Below are positions 33,348 through 41,862 of a stretch of DNA of 64,000 nt, piece after piece; position 1 is the first letter of the stretch; each line of letters begins with the position of its first letter. Source of the DNA: Nocardioides terrae (GTDB lineage Bacteria; Actinomycetota; Actinomycetes; Propionibacteriales; Nocardioidaceae); contig NZ_FOLB01000002.1 in the NCBI RefSeq assembly GCF_900112345.1, positions 124,001 through 188,000 on the forward strand, given 5' to 3'. Below the pieces are notes generated by a model, which had not been told where the DNA came from, did no database searches, and was given only the letters and a program-made list of their open reading frames with translations. A program made the translations under genes and the position numbers.

Positions 33348-33667
33348 GTGCTCTTCTACTCCTTAGTCGGGGCGAGCGGTCGCCACTTCGGCGGCCACAC
33401 ATCAGATGCGGTGACACGTCGCTCCGACCTGTGGTGTCCCTCGCGAGAGCGGACTCTCGGTCGAGCACAGAGCAGAAACGCCGTTGGATCACAAACTCCG
33501 CAGGCGTCAGACCAGCTGGAACTTGCACCTGTTGCAGTTCAGACACTACCAATCTCGGGCCGGAGTGGAAGAGTCCCGGACGGTCATTTCCCGACATGCG
33601 GATGAACCTTGTCCGACGCGCCGGTCTCTCGGGGGCTGTCCGAGGCCTCTCATCTAGGCTCGACAGC
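33348..33667. other. 320-bp divergent intergenic region
   Basis: This gap lies between cspA (minus) and the unknown gene at 33668 (plus). It probably contains the long cspA 5' leader and promoter, and at 33655-33660 the TAGGCT box of the plus-strand gene. Base composition is less GC-rich than in coding DNA. I see no coding frame with normal codon use. Confidence 0.5.
33655..33660 (+). promoter_or_regulatory. -10 box of the leaderless 33668 gene
   Basis: TAGGCT is followed by 7 nt and GTG 33668. Confidence 0.6.
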
Positions 33668-35104
33668 GTGTCCGGTCTGCCGCGGTTCGAGGAGGTCGCC
33701 CGCCTCCATCCGGTCGATCTGGTGGCGCCGGGCCTCGTCGGTCTCGAGCTCGACGGCCCGGGTGAGGGCCCGCTCCCGCAGCCGGCGCCGTACGCCGCCG
33801 TGGTGGCCGAGGATCGCGAGGGATCGGGCATCGGCCGGGCCACGCTGCGGCTGCGTTCGGGCGACGACCGGATCGAGGCCGTGCTGGACGGCCGGTCCAC
33901 CGAGCTCCGCGTCGGCTGCGGCGGGGTCGAGCAGCGACACCGGAGCAGACGGCACGGCCGGCTCCCCCGCACGGCTGCGCCGGACGGCTTCGCGCTGACC
34001 CTCACCGGGACCCAGGTCACCCTGTTCGCCCGCACCGGCTCGGTGTGGACAGCACGCGCGCGGACGAGCCTGACCGCACACGACATCGACCCGCACGACC
34101 CCGAGTGGCTGGCCGGGCTGCACGCTGAGGCGGCCGGCGAGGTCGGCCGGGTCCGGGCGGGCGCCTTCGGACAGCTCGGGCTGCGCGACCTGCGACTGGT
34201 GAGCAACGCCGACGGGACGGCGTACCGCCCCGCGGGGCTGGCCGAGAGCCACGTGCTGCTCACCGCGACGAGCGCGGGGGCAGGGTTCTTCGCGACCGCG
34301 CACGCCAGCGTCTGGGAGCTCGACACCGACGCGCTCACGCTCAGGCATCGAGCTGACCTGTTCTTCCGTCGCGGCGAGGACGTGTACGGCGACCAGGCGG
34401 TGCACCTGGTGCGCGACCCCGACGGCGCCGAGGGTCCCGACGGCCTCGGGTCGTGGCTGGTCGCGACGAGCACCTGGGGCGACTTCGTCGATCCGGCCGT
34501 CGACCACGTACACGTCGAGCTGGGTCGCTCGACCGCCGACCTGCTCGACGGACGGCACGTCATCGACACCGAGCCGCTGCACCTGCCCACGACCGGGCTG
34601 CACAGCGTCGGCGTGTGGGACCCGCACATCGTGGCGGCGCCCCGACAGGACGGCGCGGATGCGGCGCGGGAGTGGCTGGTGGGCTACGTCAGCGCCCGGC
34701 GCTACTTCGACTTCCATCCCGTCGTCGCCACCGGGCCGGCGCTCGACGCGCTCACGCTGCGCGCGGCCGCCACCGAGCGTCGGGCGACGGAGGGCACCAC
34801 GCTGGTCCCGCTGCCGATGGGCGCCGGGTCAGGGCATCCCGGCGAGGCCGCCTGGCGGGTGCTCGCCAGCGACGGGCGCGACAACCGGCGCGCGTACCGG
34901 TCGGCGTACCCGGTGTTCGACCTCGACCTGCACCAGGTGGGCACGCTCGACGCGCCCTACCCGACCAACCTGCCCTGGCCGACGATCGTGCCGACGCCCA
35001 AGGGCATGCTGCTGATCGGCTTCGACGGGACACCGACCGGTGGTCGGCTACCCGGCTACGGCACCCACGGTGCCGTCGTGATCGCGAGAGAGATCAGGGA
35101 CTAG
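33668..35104 (+). CDS. unrecognised protein, possible beta-propeller fold
   Basis: From GTG 33668 the product has 478 residues, no signal peptide and no membrane helix. It consists of many short strands with aromatic-acidic turns (for example GSWLVATSTWGDFVDP, GVWDPHIVAAP, WLVGYVSARRYFDFHP, WPTIVPTPKGMLLIGFDGTP). The spacing of these blocks, 50-70 residues, resembles the blades of five-bladed propellers in glycoside hydrolase families. I cannot identify a catalytic Asp/Glu set with confidence. The longer frame from 33431 is rejected because the leaderless box fixes the start. Its stop codon shares the CTAG sequence with the convergent DUF3073 gene. Confidence 0.7.
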   Translation: MSGLPRFEEVARLHPVDLVAPGLVGLELDGPGEGPLPQPAPYAAVVAEDREGSGIGRATLRLRSGDDRIEAVLDGRSTELRVGCGGVEQRHRSRRHGRLPRTAAPDGFALTLTGTQVTLFARTGSVWTARARTSLTAHDIDPHDPEWLAGLHAEAAGEVGRVRAGAFGQLGLRDLRLVSNADGTAYRPAGLAESHVLLTATSAGAGFFATAHASVWELDTDALTLRHRADLFFRRGEDVYGDQAVHLVRDPDGAEGPDGLGSWLVATSTWGDFVDPAVDHVHVELGRSTADLLDGRHVIDTEPLHLPTTGLHSVGVWDPHIVAAPRQDGADAAREWLVGYVSARRYFDFHPVVATGPALDALTLRAAATERRATEGTTLVPLPMGAGSGHPGEAAWRVLASDGRDNRRAYRSAYPVFDLDLHQVGTLDAPYPTNLPWPTIVPTPKGMLLIGFDGTPTGGRLPGYGTHGAVVIAREIRD

Positions 35105-35280
35105 CGCGAGTCGCGGTCGGCGTAGTCCGACCACTCGTCGACTTCCTCGGCCTGCTCACCGCTGTCCTCAGCCCCACCATGGAGCTCTCGTGCGAGCGCA
35201 CTGAGGTCCGTCTCGTGAGTGCGGTACTTCAGGTCGCGGGCGACCTTCGTCTGCTTGGCTTTCGCACGGCCGCGCCCCAT
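35101..35280 (-). CDS. DUF3073 small basic/acidic protein
   Basis: This 59-residue protein starts MGRGRAKAKQTKVARDLKYR and ends in an acidic tail (EEVDEWSDYADRDSR), the standard form of DUF3073. The family is widespread in actinobacteria next to purF/purM (Rv0810c in M. tuberculosis). Function is unknown; the basic N-terminus could bind nucleic acid. GAGGGGG precedes the ATG by about 9 nt. The stop TAG (35103-35101) overlaps the stop of the convergent gene (35102-35104) within one CTAG, so the two genes overlap by 4 bp. Confidence 0.9.
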   Translation of the reverse strand: MGRGRAKAKQTKVARDLKYRTHETDLSALARELHGGAEDSGEQAEEVDEWSDYADRDSR

Positions 35281-35407
35281 AAGGTCAGCCCCCTCGCACT
35301 AGGCCGGGGCACTGCGGCTCCCGGGCTGTCTCACATAGTTTTCGTGAGCACAACGCTACCTGTTGCGCGGTCGTTCCCGCGAACCGAGGGGTCGAAAACG
35401 TGTTCGC

Positions 35408-35432
35408 GGGCCGCGAACGACGCTCGCGGCCC
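35408..35432 (-). terminator. terminator of purM
   Basis: GGGCCGCGA (35408-35416) pairs with TCGCGGCCC (35424-35432), leaving a 7-nt loop, 10 bp past the purM stop. A second overlapping inverted pair GTTCGCG/CGCGAAC (35402-35418) offers an alternative fold. Confidence 0.65.
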
Positions 35433-35442
35433 GGTCCGACGC

Positions 35443-36513
35443 TCACCAGCCGGGGTGCTGACCGACCAGTCGGACACGTCCCTCGTCGCCCTCGGCCGCC
35501 TTCGTGACGGCGCCGGCGACCCAGGCGTCGATGCCCGACTCGGAGAGCAGCGCGATGGTCCTGTCGACCTCCGCAGCGGGCGTGAGCGCGACCATGCCGA
35601 CGCCCTGGTTGAGGGTCGCCTCCAGGTCCGGCAGGGGTACGTCGCCCACGCGCTTGACCAGCGAGAAGACCGGGGCCGGGGTCCACGTCTCGCGCTCGAT
35701 CGTGGCGGTCAGCTCGCGCGGCATCACCCGCGCCAGGTTGGCCGCGAGGCCACCACCGGTGACGTGCGACATCGCGTGGACGCCCGTCTCGCGGGCGACC
35801 CGGAGGCACGCCTTGGCGTAGATCCGGGTGGGGACGAGCAGCTCCTCGCCGAGGGTCCGGCCGAGCTCGTCGACGTGGGCCTCCAGGTCGAGGCGACCGG
35901 GGCCGTCGGCGTTGAGCAGCACGTGACGGACCAGCGAGTAGCCGTTGGAGTGCAGACCCGAGGAGGCCATCGCCACCACGACGTCGCCGTCCTCCACGAG
36001 GTGCGAGCCGAGCAGGTCGTCGGCCTCGACCACGCCCGTCGTCGCGCCGGCGACGTCGTACTCGTCGGGCGCGAGAAGACCGGGATGCTCGGCCGTCTCG
36101 CCGCCGACCAGCGCGGCGCCGGCCTCGACGCAGGCGGAGGCGATGCCCTTGACGATCGCCGCGATCTTCTCGGGCACGACCTTGCCGGTCGCGATGTAGT
36201 CGGTCATGAAGAGCGGCTCGGCCCCGCAGACGACGAGGTCGTCGACGACCATGCCGACCAGGTCGTAGCCGATGGTGTCGTGGACGTCCATCCGGCGGGC
36301 GATCTCGACCTTGGTGCCGACGCCGTCCGTCGACGTGGCCAGCAGCGGCCGCCTGTAGCGCAGCAGCGCGGAGGCGTCGAAGAGGCCGGCGAAGCCGCCC
36401 AGACCACCCAGCACCTCGGGGCGGCGGGCCTTCTCGACCCACTCCTTCATGAGGTCGATCGCCCGGTCGGCGGCCTCGATGTCGACGCCGGCGGCGGCGT
36501 AGGCGTTGGTCAC
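35443..36513 (-). CDS. purM: phosphoribosylformylglycinamidine cyclo-ligase (AIR synthetase)
   Basis: The 356-residue enzyme closes the imidazole ring: FGAM plus ATP gives AIR, step five of purine synthesis. Signatures are AYAAAGVDIEAADRAIDLMK at the N-terminus, STDGVGTKVEIARRM, GYDLVGMVVDDLVVCGAEPLFMTDYI, GGETAEHPG and the glycine-rich MSHVTGGGLAANLARVMP. ATG 36513 gives family length. It lies 29 bp after the purF stop and is probably cotranscribed with it from the leaderless purF promoter. Confidence 0.96.
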   Translation of the reverse strand: MTNAYAAAGVDIEAADRAIDLMKEWVEKARRPEVLGGLGGFAGLFDASALLRYRRPLLATSTDGVGTKVEIARRMDVHDTIGYDLVGMVVDDLVVCGAEPLFMTDYIATGKVVPEKIAAIVKGIASACVEAGAALVGGETAEHPGLLAPDEYDVAGATTGVVEADDLLGSHLVEDGDVVVAMASSGLHSNGYSLVRHVLLNADGPGRLDLEAHVDELGRTLGEELLVPTRIYAKACLRVARETGVHAMSHVTGGGLAANLARVMPRELTATIERETWTPAPVFSLVKRVGDVPLPDLEATLNQGVGMVALTPAAEVDRTIALLSESGIDAWVAGAVTKAAEGDEGRVRLVGQHPGW

Positions 36514-36542
36514 TGGGAGGACTCCGATCAGGGAGGTCGGGG

Positions 36543-38003
36543 CTACGGGTTGTTGAGGACGGGGAGCGCCTTGCCGAGCGTCCGGCCCTGCAGCGACACC
36601 TCGAGCAGATGCTTGCCGAGCAGGCTCTCGTCGGGCAGGTCGACCGGGTACTCACCGGTGAAGCAGGCGGTGCACAGCGACGACATCGGCTGTCGGGTGG
36701 CCTCGACCATGCCCTCGAGCGAGATGTAGCCGAGCGAGTCGGCGCCGACCGAGTTGGCGATCTCGTCGACGTCGAGGCCGTTGGCGATCAGCTCGGCGCG
36801 GGTGGCGAAGTCGATGCCGTAGAAGCACGGCCACTTCACCGGCGGACTGGAGATCCGCACGTGCACCTCGAGGGCGCCGGCCTCGCGCAGCATCCGCACC
36901 TGGGCGCGCTGGGTGTTGCCACGCACGATGGAGTCGTCGACCACGACGATCCGCTTGCCGCGGATCATGTGCTCGAGCGCGTTGAGCTTGAGCCGGATGC
37001 CGAGCTGGCGCAGCGTCTGGGACGGCTGGATGAAGGTGCGGCCGACGTAGGAGTTCTTCACGAAGCCCTGGCCGAAGGGGATGCCGCTCTCCTCGGCGTA
37101 CCCGGTGGCGGCCGGGGTGCCGGACTCGGGCACCGGCATCACCAGGTCGGCGTCGACCGGGAACTCGCGGGCGAGCTGGCGGCCCATCTCCACGCGCGCC
37201 TCGTGGACGCCACGGCCGGCGATGTCGGCGTCGGGGCGGGCGAGATAGACGTACTCGAAGACGCAGCCCTTGCGCTCGGGCTCGGCGAACCTGCGCGACC
37301 GCAGGCCGTCGGAGTTGATGACGAGGAGCTCGCCCGGCTCGATCTCGCGCACGACGCTGGCGCCGACGGTGGCCAGCGCGGCGTCCTCGGAGGCGACGAC
37401 CCAGCCGCGGTCGAGCCGACCGAGGACGAGCGGACGCATGCCCTGCGGATCGCGGGCGGCGTAGAGCGTGTCCTCGTCCATCCAGACCAGGCAGAAGGCG
37501 CCGCGCACCGACGGGAGCACCTCGATCGCGCGCTCCTCGAGGCTCTGGTCGGGGTGGTGCGCGAGCAGCTCGGTGAGCAGGCTCGTGTCGTTGGTCGAGA
37601 CCGGGCCGCTCCCCCGGTGGAGGTCGAGCTCGTCGATCGGGTGGGGCAGGTCGGCCGCCATCTGCCGTAGCTCGAGGGTGTTGACCATGTTGCCGTTGTG
37701 GCCGAGCGCGATGGAGCCGTGCGAGGACGGCCGGAAGGTCGGCTGGGCGTTCTGCCAGGTGCTCGCCCCGGTCGTGGAGTAGCGCGCGTGGCCGATGGCG
37801 ACGTGGCCCTGCAGGGAGTCGAGGGTCGACTCGTCGAAGACCTGGGAGACGAGTCCCATGTCCTTGTAGACGAGGATCTGCCGCCCGTTGCTCACCGCGA
37901 TGCCGGCCGACTCCTGGCCGCGGTGCTGCAGCGAGTAGAGACCGAAGTACGTGAGCTTGGCAACTTCCTCGCCAGGGGCCCAAACCCCGAAAACGCCGCA
38001 CAC
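36543..38003 (-). CDS. purF: amidophosphoribosyltransferase
   Basis: The 486-residue enzyme makes 5-phosphoribosylamine from PRPP and glutamine, the committed step of purine synthesis. The start is GTG immediately followed by TGC, so removal of Met exposes Cys2 as the glutaminase nucleophile without a longer propeptide. The PRPP site is RIVVVDDSIVRGNTQRAQ. Cys residues in KGCVFEYVY, WPCFYGID and SLCTACFTG match the [4Fe-4S]-containing Bacillus-type PurF, so oxygen may inactivate it. TAGACT (38016-38011) lies 7 nt before the GTG: leaderless. Confidence 0.96.
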   Translation of the reverse strand: MCGVFGVWAPGEEVAKLTYFGLYSLQHRGQESAGIAVSNGRQILVYKDMGLVSQVFDESTLDSLQGHVAIGHARYSTTGASTWQNAQPTFRPSSHGSIALGHNGNMVNTLELRQMAADLPHPIDELDLHRGSGPVSTNDTSLLTELLAHHPDQSLEERAIEVLPSVRGAFCLVWMDEDTLYAARDPQGMRPLVLGRLDRGWVVASEDAALATVGASVVREIEPGELLVINSDGLRSRRFAEPERKGCVFEYVYLARPDADIAGRGVHEARVEMGRQLAREFPVDADLVMPVPESGTPAATGYAEESGIPFGQGFVKNSYVGRTFIQPSQTLRQLGIRLKLNALEHMIRGKRIVVVDDSIVRGNTQRAQVRMLREAGALEVHVRISSPPVKWPCFYGIDFATRAELIANGLDVDEIANSVGADSLGYISLEGMVEATRQPMSSLCTACFTGEYPVDLPDESLLGKHLLEVSLQGRTLGKALPVLNNP

Positions 38004-38010
38004 ACCGGCT

Positions 38011-38016
38011 AGTCTA
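38011..38016 (-). promoter_or_regulatory. -10 box of leaderless purF
   Basis: TAGACT on the minus strand is followed by 7 nt and GTG 38003. Confidence 0.6.
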
Positions 38017-38154
38017 GGGCCGAGTACGACGTACGCCGATTCCGCATCTCGTCGCCGCCGGTCCTGCCGACGCGCGGATGCGTGGTGGGCGGGGTCTCAC
38101 TGCCGTGCTCTCTCGGGCGATCAACTCCCAGCCCGTTTGACCGATGGTGAAGGT

Positions 38155-39933
38155 ATGTCCGACCCTGCTGTGCTCGCGGAGCCGGCGACCGCATCCGGCC
38201 GCTGGCTCGATGACGTGACGCGCTCCGCGCTGCAGCTGATCGCCGACGCGCTGGTCGAGCTGGCCGGGTTCGAGGTCGCCGCCATCGGCGTGGTCCGCGA
38301 CGACGAGATGTTCCACACGGCCGTGGTCAGCGGCGGCGAGGACGCCCGCGCCCGGATGTCCGGCGCGGCGGCTGCGACCGCCACGATCGACGCCGAGCTC
38401 GCGCGCGGCGAGGCCTGGGGACGGTTCACGTTCGTGCCGGCCGACCGCCGGACCCATGCGCGCGAACCCGCCGCGCCTCACCGGCCGGGCACGGAGGACA
38501 GCTGGCACCCGGGTGACCTGCTGCTCGCCCGCCTGTACGACAGCGCCGGCGAGCTGCGCGGTGTCCTCGCGATCGACGAGCCGGAGGACGGCCGACGCCC
38601 CGGGTCCGAGCGCCGCGTCGTGCTGGAGCGCTTCGCCACCCTGGCCGAGCGGGCCATCGTCAGCGCGCTCGAACGAGCACGCCTCGTCGACCAGGTGCGT
38701 CTGCTCGACGCCACCCGCGACGTCATCCGCCAGGCCTCCAGCAGCATCGGCCTGCAGGACGTCCTCGAGCGCACCGGCCAGGCACTGCTGGCGTCGTACG
38801 GCTCGACCGGGGTGTGGCTGCGACTGTTCGGCGTCGAGGACGGAGCTGTCATCTCCAGCGCCTTCAGCGGTCCGCGGCTGGACCGTAGCCTCGGCGCCGA
38901 CGAGATCGCCGAGCGCGCTGCGCACAAGCTGTGGAACCGCCAGCAGGTCGGTGCGCTCTACGCCGACGACGTGGTCAACTTCGACGACACCGAGGACCGA
39001 CGCACCGTGCAGGCGTCCGTGCGGGAGCTGGGGATCGGCTCGCTCCTCCTCGTGCCGCTCGGGGTCGGCGACGAATGCCTGGGCTCGCTGACGGTGGCGC
39101 GGTCGCCTTCGGCGCCACGGTGGACGGCGGTCGAGATGTCCTCCGCGTTCGCGCTCGGCGGCGACCTGGGACAGCTGCTCTTCGACGCCCGGGCCTACGA
39201 GCGCGAGCAGCAGGTGGCCCAGGAGCTGCAGGCGCTCGACGCCTACAAGAACCAGCTGATCACCAACGTGACAGGAGAGCTGCGCCGCCCGCTCTCGGCC
39301 ATCGTCGCCGACCTGGAGGCGATCCGGGGCGGGTCGTTGTCGGCCGACGCCGGCCAGGCGTTGGGCGCGATGGACCGTACGACGGCCAGGATGGTCGGGC
39401 TGGTCGAGGACCTCGTGCTGCTCTCCCGTGTCACCGACCCCGACAACAGGCTGCAGCCGGGCCGCGTCGAGCTCGTCCCGATCGTGCACGACGTCGTCGA
39501 GCTGTGCGAGGTGGCGACCAGGGAGCGCGGCGTGACCCTCCGCGTCCAGACGCCGGCCACCCTGCCGGTGGCGGTCCTCGGCGACGCCGCCGAGCTCGAC
39601 CGCCTCGTGGTCAACCTGGTGAGCAACGCCGTGAAGTACAGCCGCGAGGGCGGCACGGTGACGATCACGCTCGCGGCGCGCCGTGAGGACGACCAGGACC
39701 TGGTCGAGCTGGTCGTCGCCGACGACGGGATCGGCATCTCCGAGGAGGACCTGGGCCGGCTCTTCACGGAGTTCTTCCGGTCGACGAACCCGGCCGCGCT
39801 CGCCCGACCGGGGACGGGGCTGGGTCTCGCGATCGTCGACCGGATCGTGCGGCGCCACGGCGGCCGGATCGCTGTCGACTCGACCGTGGCCGTGGGCACG
39901 ACCTTCCGCGTCCTCCTCCCGGAGGCGCCATGA
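38155..39933 (+). CDS. GAF-domain histidine-kinase-like protein lacking the H-box histidine
   Basis: The 592-residue cytoplasmic protein has two GAF-like regions (about 20-175 and 185-350), a HisKA-like helical hairpin (about 365-430) and an HATPase domain (about 480-590). The ATPase domain is intact, with NLVSNAVKYS (N box), VADDGIGIS (G1), LFTEFFRST (F box) and GTGLGLAI (G2). In the H box, however, the sequence reads LITNVTGELRRPLSAI: Gly374 replaces the phospho-accepting His that both neighbours keep (SHELRNPL, AHELRNPI). It should bind ATP but cannot autophosphorylate in the usual way. ATG 38155 begins the conserved part, and its stop overlaps the next kinase by ATGA. Confidence 0.88.
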   Translation: MSDPAVLAEPATASGRWLDDVTRSALQLIADALVELAGFEVAAIGVVRDDEMFHTAVVSGGEDARARMSGAAAATATIDAELARGEAWGRFTFVPADRRTHAREPAAPHRPGTEDSWHPGDLLLARLYDSAGELRGVLAIDEPEDGRRPGSERRVVLERFATLAERAIVSALERARLVDQVRLLDATRDVIRQASSSIGLQDVLERTGQALLASYGSTGVWLRLFGVEDGAVISSAFSGPRLDRSLGADEIAERAAHKLWNRQQVGALYADDVVNFDDTEDRRTVQASVRELGIGSLLLVPLGVGDECLGSLTVARSPSAPRWTAVEMSSAFALGGDLGQLLFDARAYEREQQVAQELQALDAYKNQLITNVTGELRRPLSAIVADLEAIRGGSLSADAGQALGAMDRTTARMVGLVEDLVLLSRVTDPDNRLQPGRVELVPIVHDVVELCEVATRERGVTLRVQTPATLPVAVLGDAAELDRLVVNLVSNAVKYSREGGTVTITLAARREDDQDLVELVVADDGIGISEEDLGRLFTEFFRSTNPAALARPGTGLGLAIVDRIVRRHGGRIAVDSTVAVGTTFRVLLPEAP

Positions 39934-41720
39934 GCACGCGCCCCGCCGTGGCCACGGCCGTCGCAGCGAGCCCGCCGGCGGCCGCCCGACCCTTCCACGA
40001 CGCGCTCCAGATCATCGCCGAGGGGCTCACCGAGCTGGTCGGCTTCGGCATGGCCGTCATCAACGTGCGGCGCGGCGACGACTTCGTCGTGGTCGCCATC
40101 GCGGGCATCGACGGCGCCCGCCGGCCCGACGGCACGCGGGAGAGCATGGACGCGCTGCTCGGGAACCGATGGCCGGTCGACAAGCTCGAGCAGCTGCTCG
40201 CCGTCGCCGACGACTGGGGCCGGTTCAAGTTCATCCCCCGCGGCCGCATCAGCGGCAGCTGGAGCTGGGAGCACGAGCCGGCCGTCGTCGCGAGCCCCGA
40301 CGCCTGGCACCCCAACGACGGCGCGGTCGCGCCGATCTACGACGCGGACGGCGTGCTCGTGGGCTCGATCTCGGTCGACAGCCCGCTCACGGGCCGCCTC
40401 CCGGACGCCGCGCAGCGGCGGGTCATGGACAACTACGCCGCCGAGGCCGCCAACGTCCTCCTCGCCGCGCTCGACCGTGAGGCGCTCGCCCGACGGCTCG
40501 AGCTCACGCAGGGTGCCCGGCAGCTGGTCCGGACCGCATCGCGCAACGTGCCGTTCGAGACGCTCCTGAGCGAAACGGGCCCGGCCTTCCTCGAGGCCTT
40601 CGACGCGGCAGGGATGTGGCTGCGGATCCACGGCAGCGAGGAACCGCTGATCGCCACCACCCCCTGGGAGGTCCCCACGCTGCCGACGCCGGAGGTCGCG
40701 GCAGCCGTCGCCGCGGCGTCCGACGAGCTCTGGAGGCGACAGCAGTCCGCGGCGGTCTATGCCGACGGTCGCCTGGTCAACTCGGTGCTCCCGCCCGAGG
40801 AGTGCGCAGCGATCCGGAGGCTGCTCGCCGACGGCGGCGTCAGCTCGGTGCTGCACGCCCCGGTCGGCGACGACGGCAGCGGGCTGGGCTCGCTGATCCT
40901 CGCGCGCAATGCCGGGCAGCCGGACTGGTCGGTGACCGAGCTGGAGGAGGCCCTCGAGGTCGGCCGCGACATCGGCCGGGTGATCCGCAACCGCCGGATC
41001 CTGGCCCGCGCCCAGGAGCTGGTCCGCGAGCTGAGCGAGCTCGACTCGCACAAGAGTCGCCTGATCGCGACGGTCTCCCACGAGCTGAGGAACCCGCTCA
41101 CCGTGCTCCAGGCCAATCGGGACGTGCTCGAGCCGGAGGTCGCCGAGCCCGCCGTCCTGGCGCGCCTCTCCGACGTCGACGCGAACGCCCAGCGGATGGG
41201 CCGGGTCGTCGACAACCTCCTCCTCCTCGCCAAGCTGGCCGACCCGGCGACGCCGCACGTCGAGCGCGACGTCGACCTGCACTCGGTGCTCGCCCAGGTC
41301 GAGGGCGCCTTCGCCGCGTCGATGCGCCAGCGGCGGATCACGCTGCAGCTCACCACGCCGGAGGAGCCGCTGACCGTCCGCGGCGCCGAGGACGAGCTGC
41401 GCATCCTGCTCGCCAACGTGATCGGCAACGGCATCAAGTTCAGCGACGACGGAGGCCACGTCGAGGTGACGGTGTCGACCCGTGGCCGGGCCATCGAGGT
41501 CGTGGTCACCGACCACGGAATCGGCATCGCGTCGCAGGACCAGGCCCGGCTCTTCAGCGACTTCTTCCGCTCCGAGGAACCCGCCGCCAGGTCCCGCCCC
41601 GGCAGCGGGCTGGGCCTCGCGATCGTCGGCAGGATCCTGCGTCGGCACGGCGGCCGGGCCGAGGTGACCTCGACCCCCGGGCAGGGCAGCACCTTCCGGC
41701 TCGTCCTCCCGCGGCGCTGA
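39930..41720 (+). CDS. GAF-domain sensor histidine kinase
   Basis: The 596-residue protein parallels its upstream neighbour: tandem GAF regions (about 25-180 and 200-360), HisKA with His384 in LIATVSHELRNPLTV, and HATPase with NVIGNGIKFS, VTDHGIGIAS, LFSDFFRSE and GSGLGLAIV. There is no membrane helix, so it senses a cytoplasmic ligand, redox state or protein partner. Its ATG overlaps the stop of the pseudokinase gene by four bases (39930-39933), implying translational coupling and perhaps hetero-oligomers. No response regulator lies nearby, so the target is elsewhere. Confidence 0.92.
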   Translation: MSTRPAVATAVAASPPAAARPFHDALQIIAEGLTELVGFGMAVINVRRGDDFVVVAIAGIDGARRPDGTRESMDALLGNRWPVDKLEQLLAVADDWGRFKFIPRGRISGSWSWEHEPAVVASPDAWHPNDGAVAPIYDADGVLVGSISVDSPLTGRLPDAAQRRVMDNYAAEAANVLLAALDREALARRLELTQGARQLVRTASRNVPFETLLSETGPAFLEAFDAAGMWLRIHGSEEPLIATTPWEVPTLPTPEVAAAVAAASDELWRRQQSAAVYADGRLVNSVLPPEECAAIRRLLADGGVSSVLHAPVGDDGSGLGSLILARNAGQPDWSVTELEEALEVGRDIGRVIRNRRILARAQELVRELSELDSHKSRLIATVSHELRNPLTVLQANRDVLEPEVAEPAVLARLSDVDANAQRMGRVVDNLLLLAKLADPATPHVERDVDLHSVLAQVEGAFAASMRQRRITLQLTTPEEPLTVRGAEDELRILLANVIGNGIKFSDDGGHVEVTVSTRGRAIEVVVTDHGIGIASQDQARLFSDFFRSEEPAARSRPGSGLGLAIVGRILRRHGGRAEVTSTPGQGSTFRLVLPRR

Positions 41721-41862
41721 CCGACCCTGGATCGGCGCCGCACCGGCGCGAAGCGACGAACCGCCGGTAGGCGACGGCACGCCCCGCGCAAGCGTTCGAA
41801 AGGTGGGGGATCCCCCCACCCCGGGCCTACGCTGGAGTCCCGACGCCCGAGCGGAACCCGCG

